Source: Ornithodoros turicata (taxonomy: Eukaryota; Arthropoda; Arachnida; Ixodida; Argasidae). From it: a stretch of DNA of 64,000 bases. Below the pieces are notes generated by a model. It searched no databases, was not told the DNA's origin, and saw only the letters and a program-made list of their open reading frames with translations. Every line of letters begins with the position of its first letter. The first letter of the stretch is position 1. The stretch covers positions 3,038,001 to 3,102,000 of the forward strand of contig NW_026999295.1 of the NCBI RefSeq assembly GCF_037126465.1, written 5' to 3'. Shown here in pieces: positions 46,541 to 57,768 of this stretch. The translations under genes and the position numbers were made by a program.

Positions 46541-47906
46541 CTACCCGCTATCAGCTAGTTTAGTATAAAGGAATTCACTGGGTATGTCATGAGGAAGATG
46601 CATAAACTCTCTGACACACCGACGTACAAGACGGTCATACTTCTGCAGCATCGGAAGGTTGGTGTCCGAGACTGACCACTCACAAGTCAGTCTGGGCAGA
46701 TAGTAGTACAGAACGATGGCCATCTTCTGGTGCGGCTTTAACGGGCTGTTGCGTAGGGCCAGTAAGTCTTCGCCCGCTGATTCAATACATGGAAACACCC
46801 CCCCGAATGAGTCTACCAAAACGCCAAAGTATTTTAACTTCACGGAAACAGACAAATCCGGAATTACTTCTTCTCCCACAAAAAAGCGACATGGAGTGAC
46901 AGCAACTAACTTCTGCCTTTCCGAGGGCGTTAAGGTGAGGGAGGTGCACTTCCTCACATTGATTTCAAAGCCGTTAGCGCCAGTGAACAGGGTAAACTGG
47001 TCAAGTAGATGTTGGAGCCCAGCTGGGGTTTCCGCCAACAGTATCAAATCATCGGCAAATGCTAACGCATTCAGACGTTGTTCCTGAATCTCAGGTCCCA
47101 CATGTTCAGGAAGGGCCGCCAATAATCCATCTATGATAAGATTAAATAGGAGGGGAGATAGTGGGTCCCCTTGACGTACCCCCTTCGCAGGCCTGACGAT
47201 CGGTGGCTCCATTAAACTCCAGCGTGACATAGCTAGCCTCATAGAAATTTTGAATGTAGCTTCTCACAATAGGGTCGATGCGACGAAGCTCCAGGGCTTT
47301 GAATATGGCCGCGAGCGGGACGGAATCGAAGGCTCGTCGGAGATCTATAGATACGAGCGCTACACCGCGACATTTCTTCCTGGCCTCTCTTAACAGAGTT
47401 CGCAGTAACGTGATATTCTCAAACGTCTCGTCCGTGTGTCTAAAAGCCCTTTGGACTTTGTGCTGTTTAATGGACTGTCTAAGTTGGTGGTCCAGCACCT
47501 GGTGGAAAACCCGAAGCGTAACGGGCACAATAGTAATCGGGCGAAATTCAGGGGTGGTACTTATCTTGTTCTTAGGTATGAAGATAGTCCGAGCGCCTGT
47601 CAAGAAGGGGGGCAGGCGGTCTACCCACAGCAACAGGTTGAAGACGGCAGCCAAATCCTCCGCCGGGATGCCCTTCATAGCCTCGCACGTCATGCTGTCG
47701 GGACCTGGAGCCGATGTCATGCCAACCAACGCCCTCCGGACATCGTCCGCCGTGATAACTTCAAATCCGTCGTCTTCCCCGGGGTAACGAATGTCCAGGC
47801 CCGTGAAGTCATCCGGAGCAGTAGACAGCACCCGCGACCAAAAGTCCAGAACTTCCTCCGGTCTACCGTTGTTCTGATTGTTTCCATCGAAGATCTTAGG
47901 TGCCAA
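46541..47906 (-). pseudogene. R2-like B reverse transcriptase, one frameshift
   Basis: Frame 47906-47142 holds SAPGPDSMTCEAMKG, RTIFIPKNK, ENITLLRTLL and SIDLRRAFDSVP. After a shift near 47190, frame 47242-46541 holds GVRQGDPLSPLLFNLIIDGL and AFADDLILLAETPAGLQHLL. These are all canonical R2-clade reverse transcriptase motifs. The shift sits just before the GVRQGDP block. Confidence 0.78.
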
Positions 47907-49250
47907 CTTCCGTTTGTTCCTGTGGAAGAGGTGCTGGTAGTCAGCATACTGCCGTCTTCGGAGTGTCCTCCTGGATGGTTCATTCCGAGCTGGTCTGGTA
48001 CGACGCTGGAGCGTAGGTCTATGGGGCCTTTTCTGCCGCCCACTAGGTCTCGTCGGGGGGGGGGGGGGGGTCTCCGTGGTGTCGGCATTAACCGAACGTG
48101 CTCCTCGATCTGCTCTAGTAGCGATAAATCGGTCCTAGTCAATACCTCGAGACCCTCACTCAATCCTGTGGGGGATGATGATGTTGGGTCCCTTGTCTCA
48201 GAGATTCCCTCAGACCGCTGCTGATGAGCCCGATTATGCCCTGTCGTGGGAGATACACTGCTGGGAAGAAGAATTTTCCACAACTGGGACAACCGACCGA
48301 TCCCTCAGGACCTGTCACCTGAGAGGCTGCCATAATAAGTAGGACGCCAAGTACCTGAGGAAGCATGAATGTTAAGGGATGGACCAAAATCCCCAGCGTG
48401 CCCCAAGAGGTGCCTCCGGGATACAGGGATCTAGAGATACATTCAATACAATGTGCCCCAGTCAAAAGAGGATAACCCACCAGCACACATTGACAATACA
48501 CTACAAGATCCTAAAATACTACACATATATGCACAACTATCACTGACACACAGCTCGACGGGAGTATTAAATTTTTAAACGGGAGATTAAATTTTTGTAA
48601 CCAACCTGTGAAGTAGTGGTATCAGTAACACGTCGAACAGCCCCGTCGAACTCTGTGTGAAGTGTGGCTTCAAATGTAGCTCCTTATAAGGAGTAGCTCA
48701 GGCCCCTGATTTGTCACTCCAGCCAATGATCAGGACAGCCACAGCGCCCTCTAGACTCTGCAGCGCCACCACGCGGACCACTAGGCAGTGCCCTCTTCTG
48801 GCAATTCACTGAAACTCAAAACAATCTTTTGCAGTGCGCTCAGGTGGCTTTTTAACAGGACTAACCGACTGAGACCTCTCAATTGTCAGGGTGTTAGTGG
48901 GGGTAGCCACTTGCAGCTAGTCTTCTGTGGGACTCCTGGCCTCAGTTGTACTCGACAAGGGACATTGTATACGAGGACATAGTAAACGTTGGGGGCAACA
49001 GCCCCAGTCCAAGTATCACCAGGAGTCTTCGAAACACCTCCAGCACCGCAGCTCCGCACCCGTAGATCAGTACCAACTCCTCGAACTCCAGGCAGGTCCA
49101 GCAGCACCTGGTAGACCGTGAACAGGAATCCCAGCAGGCAGGAACAGGGGCAGCATCCAGGTCCCAGGGTAGCAATCTGTGAAGTAGTGGTATCAGCAAC
49201 GCGTCGAACAGCCCCGTCGAGCTGTGTCAAAGCAGATTAGCTTAGATTGG

Positions 49251-49541
49251 AAAGCAGATTATTGTTACTCCCGCCTATCACTCGTCTTCGAATGGATTGT
49301 ATTTCAAAAACATGGCGGGGATTCGTCCTTTGCGACATACAACTACCGAAAGCAGATTATCCCTACTCACGCCTATCACTCGTCTTTGAATGGACTGTAT
49401 TTCAAAAACATGGTGGGTATTCGTTCTTTGTGACATTTAGCTACCGAAAACAAATTATTCTTACTGCAGCCTATCACTCGTCTTTGAATACATTGTACTT
49501 TAAAAACATGGCTGGTATTCGTCCTTTGTGACATATAGCTA
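49251..49541 (+). repeat. Three tandem 98-bp satellite units
   Basis: Units start at 49251, 49349 and 49447 with an exact 98-bp period. Unit junctions read TTAGCTACCG/AAAGCAGATT. The third unit ends at TAGCTA (49541), where R2-like C begins. A partial extra start (49229-49250) precedes the first unit at the 5' end of element B. Confidence 0.88.
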
Positions 49542-50790
49542 AAACTCGTTATTGCACAGAAATTACAACAAATATTTCACTTTTATCATAAAAAGTTTAA
49601 AACCTAGTTGGGCGGAAAGTTGCCCTGTGGAATGCACGGAAACAGTACACTGATCTCAATGCTACACTTAAAGTTAGGGAAGTTACCATCGTTTTAGACC
49701 ACCTTTGTGACAGCAGGAAGGACGCTCCCGATTTTTCCATTACTCCACGTTCGGTGAAAGTTATTGGCTGGTGAGTTACGGTGCTGCAGTCGATCAATTC
49801 TGCCACCTTTTCTTCCAGTCCACTGATACTGTATTTACGTCTCTTCTCCATGGAAAACGCGGCTAGTGATTTAAATTCACCCCGCACCTGAACATCCATG
49901 ACGTAAGCGTGGTCTCCCCTGCAAAAGATCAAATCAGGTTTGAAGGTGTGATCATTCACCTTGATCTGAGGTTCGTTGTATACCCGGGTGCCACCTTCCT
50001 CCAGCTTTTTCTTAATACGCCCCACAATAGTATGGTGGCATTTCACTCTTGCTCCATGCGTCCTTGGACAGGTTTGGACGACATGGGCTATCGATGTTGC
50101 CATGTTGCCTGCATCCGCCATGTTGCATCCTGCGCTGCATCAAGTCTTTTTATTTCTTCCCCTGGCGCATCTAAGCCTCGTGGGAAAAGCATGGGCCCGG
50201 TGCTTAATAAGATCGATGTACTCCGTCCCAGTTACGAATTTGGGCGGGTCACGTACCAAAGAGTGCTTCGGCCCAAATGAAGATTTCCACAGACCCTTGC
50301 CATCCGTTGTAGAATAGAGAATCTGCTTCCAGTGGCTACGTTGTGTTTGCGGATTATCCAGGAAGACATTCCGCCGCAAAAGGAGGTTCCGCAGTTTAGA
50401 CGTATCCTTAAGAAAGAGCTGAGATGATGATACTTCCATGAGCAGCTCGTCGTCCTTGGCCGCCATCCTTTCAATTCTGTTCAGCCTTATCCTTTGTATC
50501 GCAAGCTCAAAGGACGGCACACCCAGGCCACCATCTGCTATGGAACTATAGAGAAAGGCATTAGGAACGTCGTGTGGCAGGTGCAAAACGCCCTGACGTA
50601 CTGCCTTACTCTTCTATCCCAGCGTTCCAAGCTAGCGACATCGATCCCAGAAACGGACCAATCGTGTATAAGGCGTCTAAGGAGGAAGAATAACGCCATG
50701 TACATCTTTTGATGTGATTTAAAAGGACTATGGAATGATTTTTTTCTCGTTTTCATCAGAAAGAAAGCTTTTTCCGAGTCTAGAACCAAA
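49542..50790 (-). mobile_element. R2-like non-LTR retrotransposon C (5'-truncated)
   Basis: Minus-strand C-terminal half: thumb region (50586-50140, MHLPHDVPNAFLYSS) and endonuclease (50121-49597) with KPDLIFCRGDHAYVMDVQV intact. It is closely related to copy B. One frame break lies near 50130 and another near 50580. The 5' end is lost at about 50760-50790 in unrelated sequence. The 3' end touches TAGCTA of the satellite. Confidence 0.75.
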
Positions 50791-50917
50791 ATTTTACCTT
50801 CATCATGCGAGGAGCATTCTCAGGAATTTAAACTGAGCGGCGAAGGAAGGACAGCTGGCGCCGCACCCTGGCGAGCTACCGAGCGGAGACACAGCGAGCA
50901 ACTTGACGGGAACCTGG

Positions 50918-50958
50918 CCGGCTCGGCAACACGTCATCGTGACGTGTTGCCGAGCCGT
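50918..50958. repeat. Perfect short hairpin
   Basis: CGGCTCGGCAACACGTCA and its exact complement are separated by 3 bases (TCG). It could end a small inverted-repeat element or act as a stem; no terminator function is implied. Confidence 0.7.
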
Positions 50959-51109
50959 AGCATCCCGCGTCCCGCCAGGAGCATGCGCCGTAGAATCTGG
51001 CATATGCGTTCATCGGGAGTGAAAATCTCTATGACGGCAGCTTCCGCGCGATCGTTGCAGTCCATCGCAGTCGCATCCTGTGTTTTTCGTCGACATACCG
51101 GGACGATGT

Positions 51110-51305
51110 TGCATAGTTGGTTGCCCTAATTTACGTCAATATTCGTCTGGCATCCAATGTCTCATGCTTCCCAGTGACGAGACGGACACCTTTTGATGCC
51201 ACGAAGCAATCGGACCGCCGGAGTGGAAAGACGATGTGGTGCCATCGACTGCTCGTGTTTGTAGCGGACATTTGCATGATCGAATTTACGAAAGGTACGC
51301 TGAAT
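51110..51305 (+). pseudogene. THAP-domain remnant
   Basis: A frame reads VGCPNLRQYSSGIQC, an in-frame stop (TGA near 51194), then HEAIGPPEW and RVCSGHLHD. Spacing and the C-x-G-H end resemble the C2CH zinc-binding THAP domain found in P-element/Kolobok-type transposases and host regulators. The stop and poor first Cys pair make it a decayed copy. Confidence 0.4.
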
Positions 51306-51319
51306 CTCTTCAACGTACT

Positions 51320-52980
51320 GGATAACGAGGTCAGTGTCGACTGAATCAAGATGTAGCACCATCACAATACCTGTCCACAACGGGGAAAGAACATCCACCT
51401 AAACGGCGCAAAGGTGTGAGTATTTTTCGTCATTGGGGCTAACAAAGGTCTCTCAGTCCGTGTGGTTCAAATGCTATCACAGATTTCAGGATTGCGTAAA
51501 TGGGTTAATTCCCATCTGCGTGACTCTGAACCTTGCCGCCGCTTATGGCACAGAGAGAGTAAAAAAGAAAAAAGAAAATAGAAGTTACCGAATCTAGTCC
51601 CTAAACTCAGTGGTACCACTGTTGATAAAAGTACACTTCGTTTAGCATGACTTTAGAAACCTTACTTCAACAGAATATTTATGTAATATGTTGAACATAC
51701 ATATCCGTTCTTTTCTCTTCACTCGTCTGCTTTTTTACAGTGATTTCCTCAGCGAAGCCTGAAACCCCTTAGGTGAGACAGCACGATCATTGCAACCCAT
51801 TATTCAGAGCAGACAAATGCTGTGCACCCTTTTTCCAGATTCCTTACTTCCAGTTTCTTTTTACCTTTTTCTTATTTGATTTACAGTTTGCGTTATCATG
51901 TGCACAAATATGATATTGAGGGGGACATTTTCTTGTTTACACTCCTTATCTTATAATCATTGCTCAGTTAGATTACATCATTTGCATTCATCGGAACTGG
52001 AGTTTTATACTGTGTTATTTTCTTCTCTCAAATCAGGGCAGCCCACGTGTATGGCAGCTGAAGTCTTTCACCAGGATAACATGCCAGAACAACTCCAGCA
52101 AGTGCTCTGCAGGTCACCTCGAAATTAAAGGAACGTACCTTTGATGCACTATGTCCTCATGAGATTTCGTCCCTGCTACAACCCTGCACTTTGTTTCACA
52201 TTACCAAAGAATAACCCTACTAACCATTATCATACCAGTAGTGTACTACTGTGTTCAACCAGTTCATCTTGCTCTGGGCATCCCGCAAGCCTGTGCAGTT
52301 ACTTCAGCCCTTATTTGCTGGTAACACTGGTGCCAATACAGTTATTAGATGAGCTGTGTGACATTGTAAAATAGAACATATCCTGTGTTCTACTAAAAAT
52401 AAAAATTATGCATGTATAGCACATAATGTGTATATGTAGATGTTAGGTCTTAGTTATTGTACTATTTGAGCGAAATGTCGACATTTCAGCTGATTGAGCC
52501 TGATGCCCTCGTCCTTGCCGCACAAACGAGAGTGCCCACACCCTTGGAGGAACCTGCATAGCTCAGGACTCTGTCCCGGTGGCAAATGGAACAGTTCTTT
52601 CACAAAGAAAGCATATTTCCGTCAGAAGAGCAACAAGCAGATGATTTGAAATAGTACCAATTACTTGTCGTTTTTTCTAATTGCAAAATATTGGGCATGC
52701 TACATGAGTACTGGGGGTTTTGGCTTCTTTCCAGTTACCTCAACTGGTGACTTCAAGCTTACATAACACAATAATATGAGATGGCAATGAAGCAAGCGAA
52801 CTGGTGTCGTTAGATTGTGTCCCTCAGCCTTACGGTTATGGATCTATTACACAGTATTGGAAACGTGGTTGAACAATAAATTTGTGAAATGACAAACAGC
52901 TACCGGAAATAACTATGATGTGCAGAATACCCTTAAACAATGCCCTGCAGTTGAGTTGCAGTAGGCATGGTGGTTGGCAA
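51320..52980. other. No recognised gene
   Basis: AT-rich sequence with short frames only. No splice-linked coding series or known domain was found. Confidence 0.35.
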
Positions 52981-52989
52981 CGCTAAATG

Positions 52990-53935
52990 GTCAGATTTAC
53001 GACGTGCTTGTGATATAGCTTCAGGTGACGAAACTAAGGTTGATCCTTCCATCCTTCGAAGGAAGAATGGAACATGTTTCAAGTGAGGTTCCTCGCTGCT
53101 ATTCGGGTAGGGAGAGTTACCGACGAGTGCCCGTGACGGCGCTCGGACGCTCCGTCGAAGACAAGAGAGATCTCCTAATTTCTTCGTTGAGCCCGGAAGT
53201 TTTCAAGCGCCTGTAGAATCTACTGCAACCCAAGGACGTTATGGAAGTTTCTTACAGTGACATCATGGCAAAGATGTCGGAACATTACACACCGAAGCGG
53301 TTCAAATAATTTGAGCGTTTCAAGCTTTTCTCGTCTCGACAGGAGGAAAACGAGTCGGTAAAGGACTTTGTGGAGAGACTCTGAGTCATTGTTGGCCGCT
53401 GCGAATATGAAGGCGAGAGGGACACCCGGGCTTGCTCGTTGTTGACAGCCGTCATCGTTGGCTTACAGGGATCCGAGGGTGCGAGCAAGACTTGTCCTGC
53501 AAAAAGAGTTGACGTTGGAGTCAGCCATTCGTTTGGCAGAGAGTTCGTTGGTGGTAGAAGCAGAGTCACGCCAGCTTCATTCTGAAGTTCCTGTCCACCA
53601 GATTGCGGGACCAGTGAGCGTCCGTCGCAGGTGTTTCCGCTGTGGGAATACCAACCACGGACCCGATACATGTAGATTCAAGAAAGAAGAATGCCACTCT
53701 TGCGGGAAGGCTGGTCATATAGCTAAGATGTGTCAGAATGGACGCGCATCGATGTCCACCGGGAAACTCAAGCCAAAGCACTCGAGCAGAGTCAAGCTGG
53801 TTACGGACGTGTTGCTGGCGGATGAACAGGACGAACGATATCTGACTTGTAACCTTTTGGGCAAGGATATCACACTGCAAGTGGATACTGGTTCACGGGC
53901 CACGTTGCTGGATGACCGCACGTTAGTAGTGATAG
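52990..53935 (+). pseudogene. Gypsy-type gag and protease start, degenerate
   Basis: Translated in order: a capsid-like region with RDLLISSLSPEVFKRL and SDIMAKMSEHYTPKRF, two CCHC knuckles (CFRCGNTNHGPDTC and CHSCGKAGHIAKMC) and a retroviral-type protease start (LQVDTGSRATLL). Several in-frame stops (near 53214, 53307 and 53382) and a shift near 53460 break it. The protease is cut at about 53935. It is a different family from the 57601 element. Confidence 0.65.
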
Positions 53936-54149
53936 ATATAGCACCTGGTAACAATGGGCCGCTCAGGTTACATGCGACACGTACACGCACGATAAGATAT
54001 CTTAGAAAACAATGGAAATCATGTATCGATAGTGTGAACAATGGGTTCCCAGGTTTCAATAACATGCGCCGCCAGGATAAGGTAACGGTTAACCCAGGTA
54101 AACAATGGGAACTCACGTCTGGATAGTGTTTGATAGGCACCTGGATGCA

Positions 54150-54290
54150 CGTTTAATGACATTTAATAACACGCAATGACATGTAATAACACGCAATGAC
54201 ATGCTATAACACGCAAATGGCATGTAATAACACGCAAATGACATTTAATAACAAGCAATAACATCCGATGACATTTAATAGCATTTTTCC
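54150..54290. repeat. Minisatellite, ~18-20-bp units
   Basis: About seven units of an ACATGTAATAACACGCAAATG-like sequence with small variations lie just upstream of the virus-like cassette. Confidence 0.75.
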
Positions 54291-54389
54291 GATCGGGTTG
54301 ACGTCACGATCAGTCCGTCACCTAGGTTGGTTGCCGCGTCAGAGCGCCAGGTAGTTTTGGTTTCAGTTCCCACCAAGCGCCCTCTAGTT

Positions 54390-54660
54390 TTCAAGCTTAG
54401 TTTTCAAGCTTGTGGTTTCGGTTTCGGTTTTAAATGAATGGACGCCAAGCTTGGTTGCTCCACGTGTAGTTCTGGTTTCAGTTACGAATTCATAGGTGTT
54501 GAATGGTTGCCAGATGCCCTCTCGTTTCAAGCTTTTCACCGTCTGTAATTTCGGTTTCAAACCACAGCACGCTAGTTTCGCTGTGACAACGTCAACACAT
54601 TTTCTGGTGATGTATATTAAGCGTACACGTAGAAATTTCATCAGAAAAAGAAAAAAAAAA
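54390..54660. promoter_or_regulatory. Leader of the virus-like cassette
   Basis: Repeated GGTTTCGGTTT/GGTTTCAGTT and TTTTCAAGCTT blocks precede a TGTATATTAAG TATA-like box at about 54610 and an A-rich tract just before the first ATG. Promoter role is inference. Confidence 0.3.
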
Positions 54661-55717
54661 CATGGTTGACCAGTTCTACGTGAACCTGCTCTCAAATGCA
54701 TCTTTGGATGTGTTTCCCGACACACAATGAGCAAGTTCGGAGTAAAGCTAGCCCATCCACAGAAGTTGGAGGGTAGGTGGGACGCCGCTTTAACAGAAAT
54801 CAACATCCCTTTTGCGATTAAAAATGTCACTGACACAGTCAACAGTATATCAGAAACGACATTCCTTGGTTCTACGATTGAAGCAACAGAGAAGGTCAAG
54901 TTCAACACTAGTGAAAACGTTCTCTTGCCTTTGAGACAATTTTTAGCAAAGCATTTGCAGTATAAGACAATAATTATATGTGGTAGTGGTAATTATGAGA
55001 TACAACTTCCTCTGAACTATGGATTGGAAATTGGCACAACTCTTGCCACTAAGCTTGCCGTGGCTGAAAAGATAATTGGCTGTGGAGACTTGGACAGAGG
55101 GTCACCCGTGAAGCTACTCAAATACCAGGTGGATACGGAAGAAACGATTAGCATAGTTACCTATCGTTCACGAACGGTAAAGTAAGAAGTTCAAGAAGGC
55201 TACTACGAATCGGGGAAGGACCTCGTTCACTCCATTAACCATGCTTATCGAACAAAGCTTCATTTGTCGCAAGATGCTCGTCTCCTCGTATGTAACCCAC
55301 ACAACGGAATTTGTCACCTGGAACGCATGAACGCATGGCTATGTGACCTTTCATCCTTATTTGGCTTTGATGTTGGGCTTTGGAAAGAGGCCAACTTTCT
55401 CAAGTTATGCAGCCGCCGAACGAGACGTGTGTATATTCCCTGCTCAAAACTATATTTTCATTTACTGCGATGTCATCAAGAACGAATTTGTGGGTGGCGT
55501 GACAGCACCACTTCTTCGATCGATACCGTTCAGAGTCCAGGGTAGGAATGATGTGATGTCTTATTTATTCACAAATCTCTACTATAAATATGTATCTGCG
55601 AAGGAATTGACAACCATTCAAATCGAGTTGGCAAATGAGATCGGTGATTTCATTCCATTCATTTCTGGCTCAGGACGTGTCGGGTTGACGATTCCCCACC
55701 TATGTAAATGTATATAA
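54661..55717 (+). pseudogene. Virus-like structural protein 1 (FYV-LPSN family), broken
   Basis: The remnant starts with the short block DQFYVNLLSNAS near 54665 and then, in another frame, KLEGRWDAALTEI. Its later part has IFIYCDVIKNEFVGG and APLLRSIPF. I recall this order from an uncharacterised ~400-residue family in cnidarian and arthropod genomes, next to F54H12.2-like and adenain-like genes. Breaks: a frame change near 54727, an in-frame stop at 55183-55185, and a frame change near 55390. The role, possibly a minor capsid or penton-like protein of a Polinton/adintovirus-like element, is inference. Confidence 0.5.
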
Positions 55718-56088
55718 CAAACCCACCATGTTGCATAGCACATTTTGGTGCAGGAAAGCGAGAGCAGCTACCACACTATTCTGATCCCGAACTTTATCAG
55801 ATTGGAGGAGGCATATTTGGTGACGTATTGAGGGGTTTCTTGCCCATACTGACCAAGAAGGTAGTGCCATACGTTGGGAGGAAGCTCCTTTATACTGGGA
55901 GACATATAGCCGAGGAAGTCCAGCAAGGAGCATCATTTCGAGAAGCCGTCAAGGAAGGGGTAGACCGCACAGTGCATAAAACTCGTGACGAGTTACTTCA
56001 GAGACTCACAGGGAAAGGAAGAAAACGCAAGGCCGGTAAAAAAGATCGACCTGTGGAGAAGCGGAGGAAATCTGACTTCTTTACTTGA
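55708..56088 (+). CDS. Small basic virus-like protein (adenovirus pVI/pX-like position)
   Basis: Intact 126-codon frame overlapping the end of the previous remnant by ten bases. It has a Gly-rich amphipathic stretch (GGGIFGDVLRGFLPILTKK, about residues 33-51), a helical middle, and a Lys/Arg-rich tail (GKGRKRKAGKKDR). In related cassettes a similar Gly-Ile-Gly amphipathic plus basic protein sits between the other structural genes and may act in membrane lysis or core packing. Function is inferred from composition and neighbours. It is the only unbroken frame in the cassette. Confidence 0.5.
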   Translation: MYITNPPCCIAHFGAGKREQLPHYSDPELYQIGGGIFGDVLRGFLPILTKKVVPYVGRKLLYTGRHIAEEVQQGASFREAVKEGVDRTVHKTRDELLQRLTGKGRKRKAGKKDRPVEKRRKSDFFT

Positions 56089-56099
56089 CAGAAAAAAAA

Positions 56100-57405
56100 A
56101 GTCTATTGCAGTAGTGCATAAAGATTCCTGTCTGTGTACTACAAACCAGCTGGAACTCTTCTCTCTTCCACCTACAAACTTTGCTTTGGAGAAGTCTGAA
56201 TATGTCGAGTTTTTTCCCAGTATCTGCTCTGACATCAAGCGGAGTGATCGAGTACAGTGTTCCGGGACTTGGTGGGGGTTTCTTTGATCTTCAATCCAGC
56301 TTTTTGCATATTCAGTGCAAGATGATTCGAAAGAATGGAGATCCAGCGGTAACTACAAAAAGCACTTCAACAACACCTGATGCAGTCATACCTGTCCAAG
56401 CGTTTGGTTCATTGTTGTTTCAACACGTACATATCTACCTGAATTCAACCTTGGTTTCGAGTTTCGTACATTCTGGTTACCGTTCCTACCTGGAAATCAT
56501 TACGAATGCCAACAATGTAACTCAGACACACACCATTTCAGCAATCTTATACGAGCCAGAACCCTTTAGGTACGAGTGAGGTATATGCCCCCACATCTGA
56601 TTCAAAAGAAGTTTTCGCTCGTTACAAGCGAACCAAAGGATCGGGACTGTGTGACATGTACAGTCCAATCTTCAGCGACATATGTCAACAACAGAAGCTC
56701 ATTCTTAACGGAACTGACATAAGAGTTGTGCTACGTCAGGCGTCGGACGATTTTCGTGTATTGCAAGCTGATAGTTCAACAGAAAAGCACACTGTGGAAT
56801 TTTCACGTATCGTGCTCTACCTCCGACGTGTTCAGTTATCGCCGAGTATACTTGTTGGTATAGAACGAAGACTTCAAACAACACCTGCAGTATACCTTCT
56901 CCGAGGACTGGATATTAAGTACAGAAACATCGCCCCTAACCAATCTCAGGTGATATTTGACAACTTGTACAGCGAGCGAGTTCCCTCCAAGTTAACAGTA
57001 TTGATGGTCAGGAGCGATGCCTACCAAGGTACCAGACCATGAAACCCATTGAAGCTTGAGAACCAGCAGTACTTAAAACGAGCAGTACTGGACGTTGGTG
57101 GACAACAGTACACGGATGAGTTTGACTTCCAATGAGACATCTATTCCAAAGCCTATATACCCCTGCTTCACAAACTAAAACTCAAGGATATACCAATAGC
57201 TCCAGCTGCGTATGCAAAAGAGACATTTATGCTTTATTACCATCTGACTCCAGATGCAGAAGTGAATGTCCTTTGTCCTGTTGTTCAAGCCAACGTTCGT
57301 CTGACCCTAACGTGTGTTACGGTGCCTAAAGTTACGGTGTTGTTTGTATCCGAAACACCTCGTGTGCTAGAAATCAACAAAGACAGACGAGTGAAATTTG
57401 TCTGA
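56100..57405 (+). pseudogene. F54H12.2-like virus-type capsid protein, broken
   Basis: The N-terminus (LELFSLPPTNFALEKS) matches the start of the family often labelled F54H12.2-like. The middle has the AFGSLLFQHVHIYLNSTLV block and the C-terminus a VLEINKDRRVKFV-like ending. Breaks: a one-base frame change at the T6 run at about 56209, another change near 56575, and in-frame stops at 57040-57042 and about 57133-57135. Proteins of this family occur with adenain-like proteases in virus-derived elements, and a double-jelly-roll capsid role is plausible but unproven here. The protease remnant starts ten bases after its stop. Confidence 0.6.
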
Positions 57406-57414
57406 AGAATAAAC

Positions 57415-57600
57415 ATGGAGGAGTGGCAGTTCTATGCGGCATTCAGTAAACACTACTGCACCAGAGAACTGTTTTGGGGAACCTTTGCATGCAATGAAAT
57501 CGCAAGACAGGAAGCCAGACCCGGCATTTATGTGATTAACACAGCTCCAAGGAGCAGTAACGGTGAACACTGGACCATGACTTATGTTTCCGGTGACAAT
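57415..57600 (+). pseudogene. Adenain-like cysteine protease, N-terminal part only
   Basis: The frame has ELFWGTFACNEI, YVINTAPRSSNGEHW. The VNT...G-x-H-W block corresponds to the catalytic-His region of adenovirus-type (C5) proteases of Polintons and adintoviruses. The frame is cut exactly at 57601 by the Gypsy LTR. The remainder, including the catalytic Cys, is not found after 61747, so the right half was lost. Confidence 0.65.
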
Positions 57601-57725
57601 TGTAGTGGGCGCTAGTGTTAAGACGTCCCTAGGGGGCGTCGGTGTAGGAGTACATAAGAGGCAGAAGCCGGAAATAAAGTATCTTTCCGTTGTGGTTCCC
57701 GAGGTGTGCGGACCGGTTCCTAACA
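57601..57725 (+). repeat. 5' LTR
   Basis: TG...CA ends, an AATAAA at about 57676, and the primer binding site directly after. It shares its first 21 bases with 61727-61747. Confidence 0.8.
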
Positions 57726-57768
57726 TGGTGTCAGGAGTGGGGGGCGTTTCACGCCTGGAACTACAGCG

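Larger units (their letters stand above)
45572..49228 (-). mobile_element. R2-like non-LTR retrotransposon B (~3.7 kb)
   Basis: Near full length on the minus strand with a long 5' region (49228 to about 48300), degenerate N-terminal zinc finger (GCPSCGKFFFP near 48275), reverse transcriptase and endonuclease. Its 5' region contains two copies of a ~50-bp sequence (49228-49178 and about 48665-48607) sharing TTCGACGGGGCTGTTCGACG-like and CCACTACTTCACAG blocks. A TATAAGG lies just upstream of the inner copy. Both ends meet satellite units at the same positions as copy A. Confidence 0.78.

Noticed and set aside
45572..49228. rDNA-targeted R2
   Set aside because: No 28S rRNA sequence is present at the junctions; flanks are satellite units.
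49251..49541. Regular 98-bp repeats as a CRISPR-like array
   Set aside because: Entire units repeat with no unique spacers, and the setting is eukaryotic. It is a satellite.
54150..54290. Short repeats as CRISPR
   Set aside because: Units vary and have no spacer structure; it is a minisatellite.
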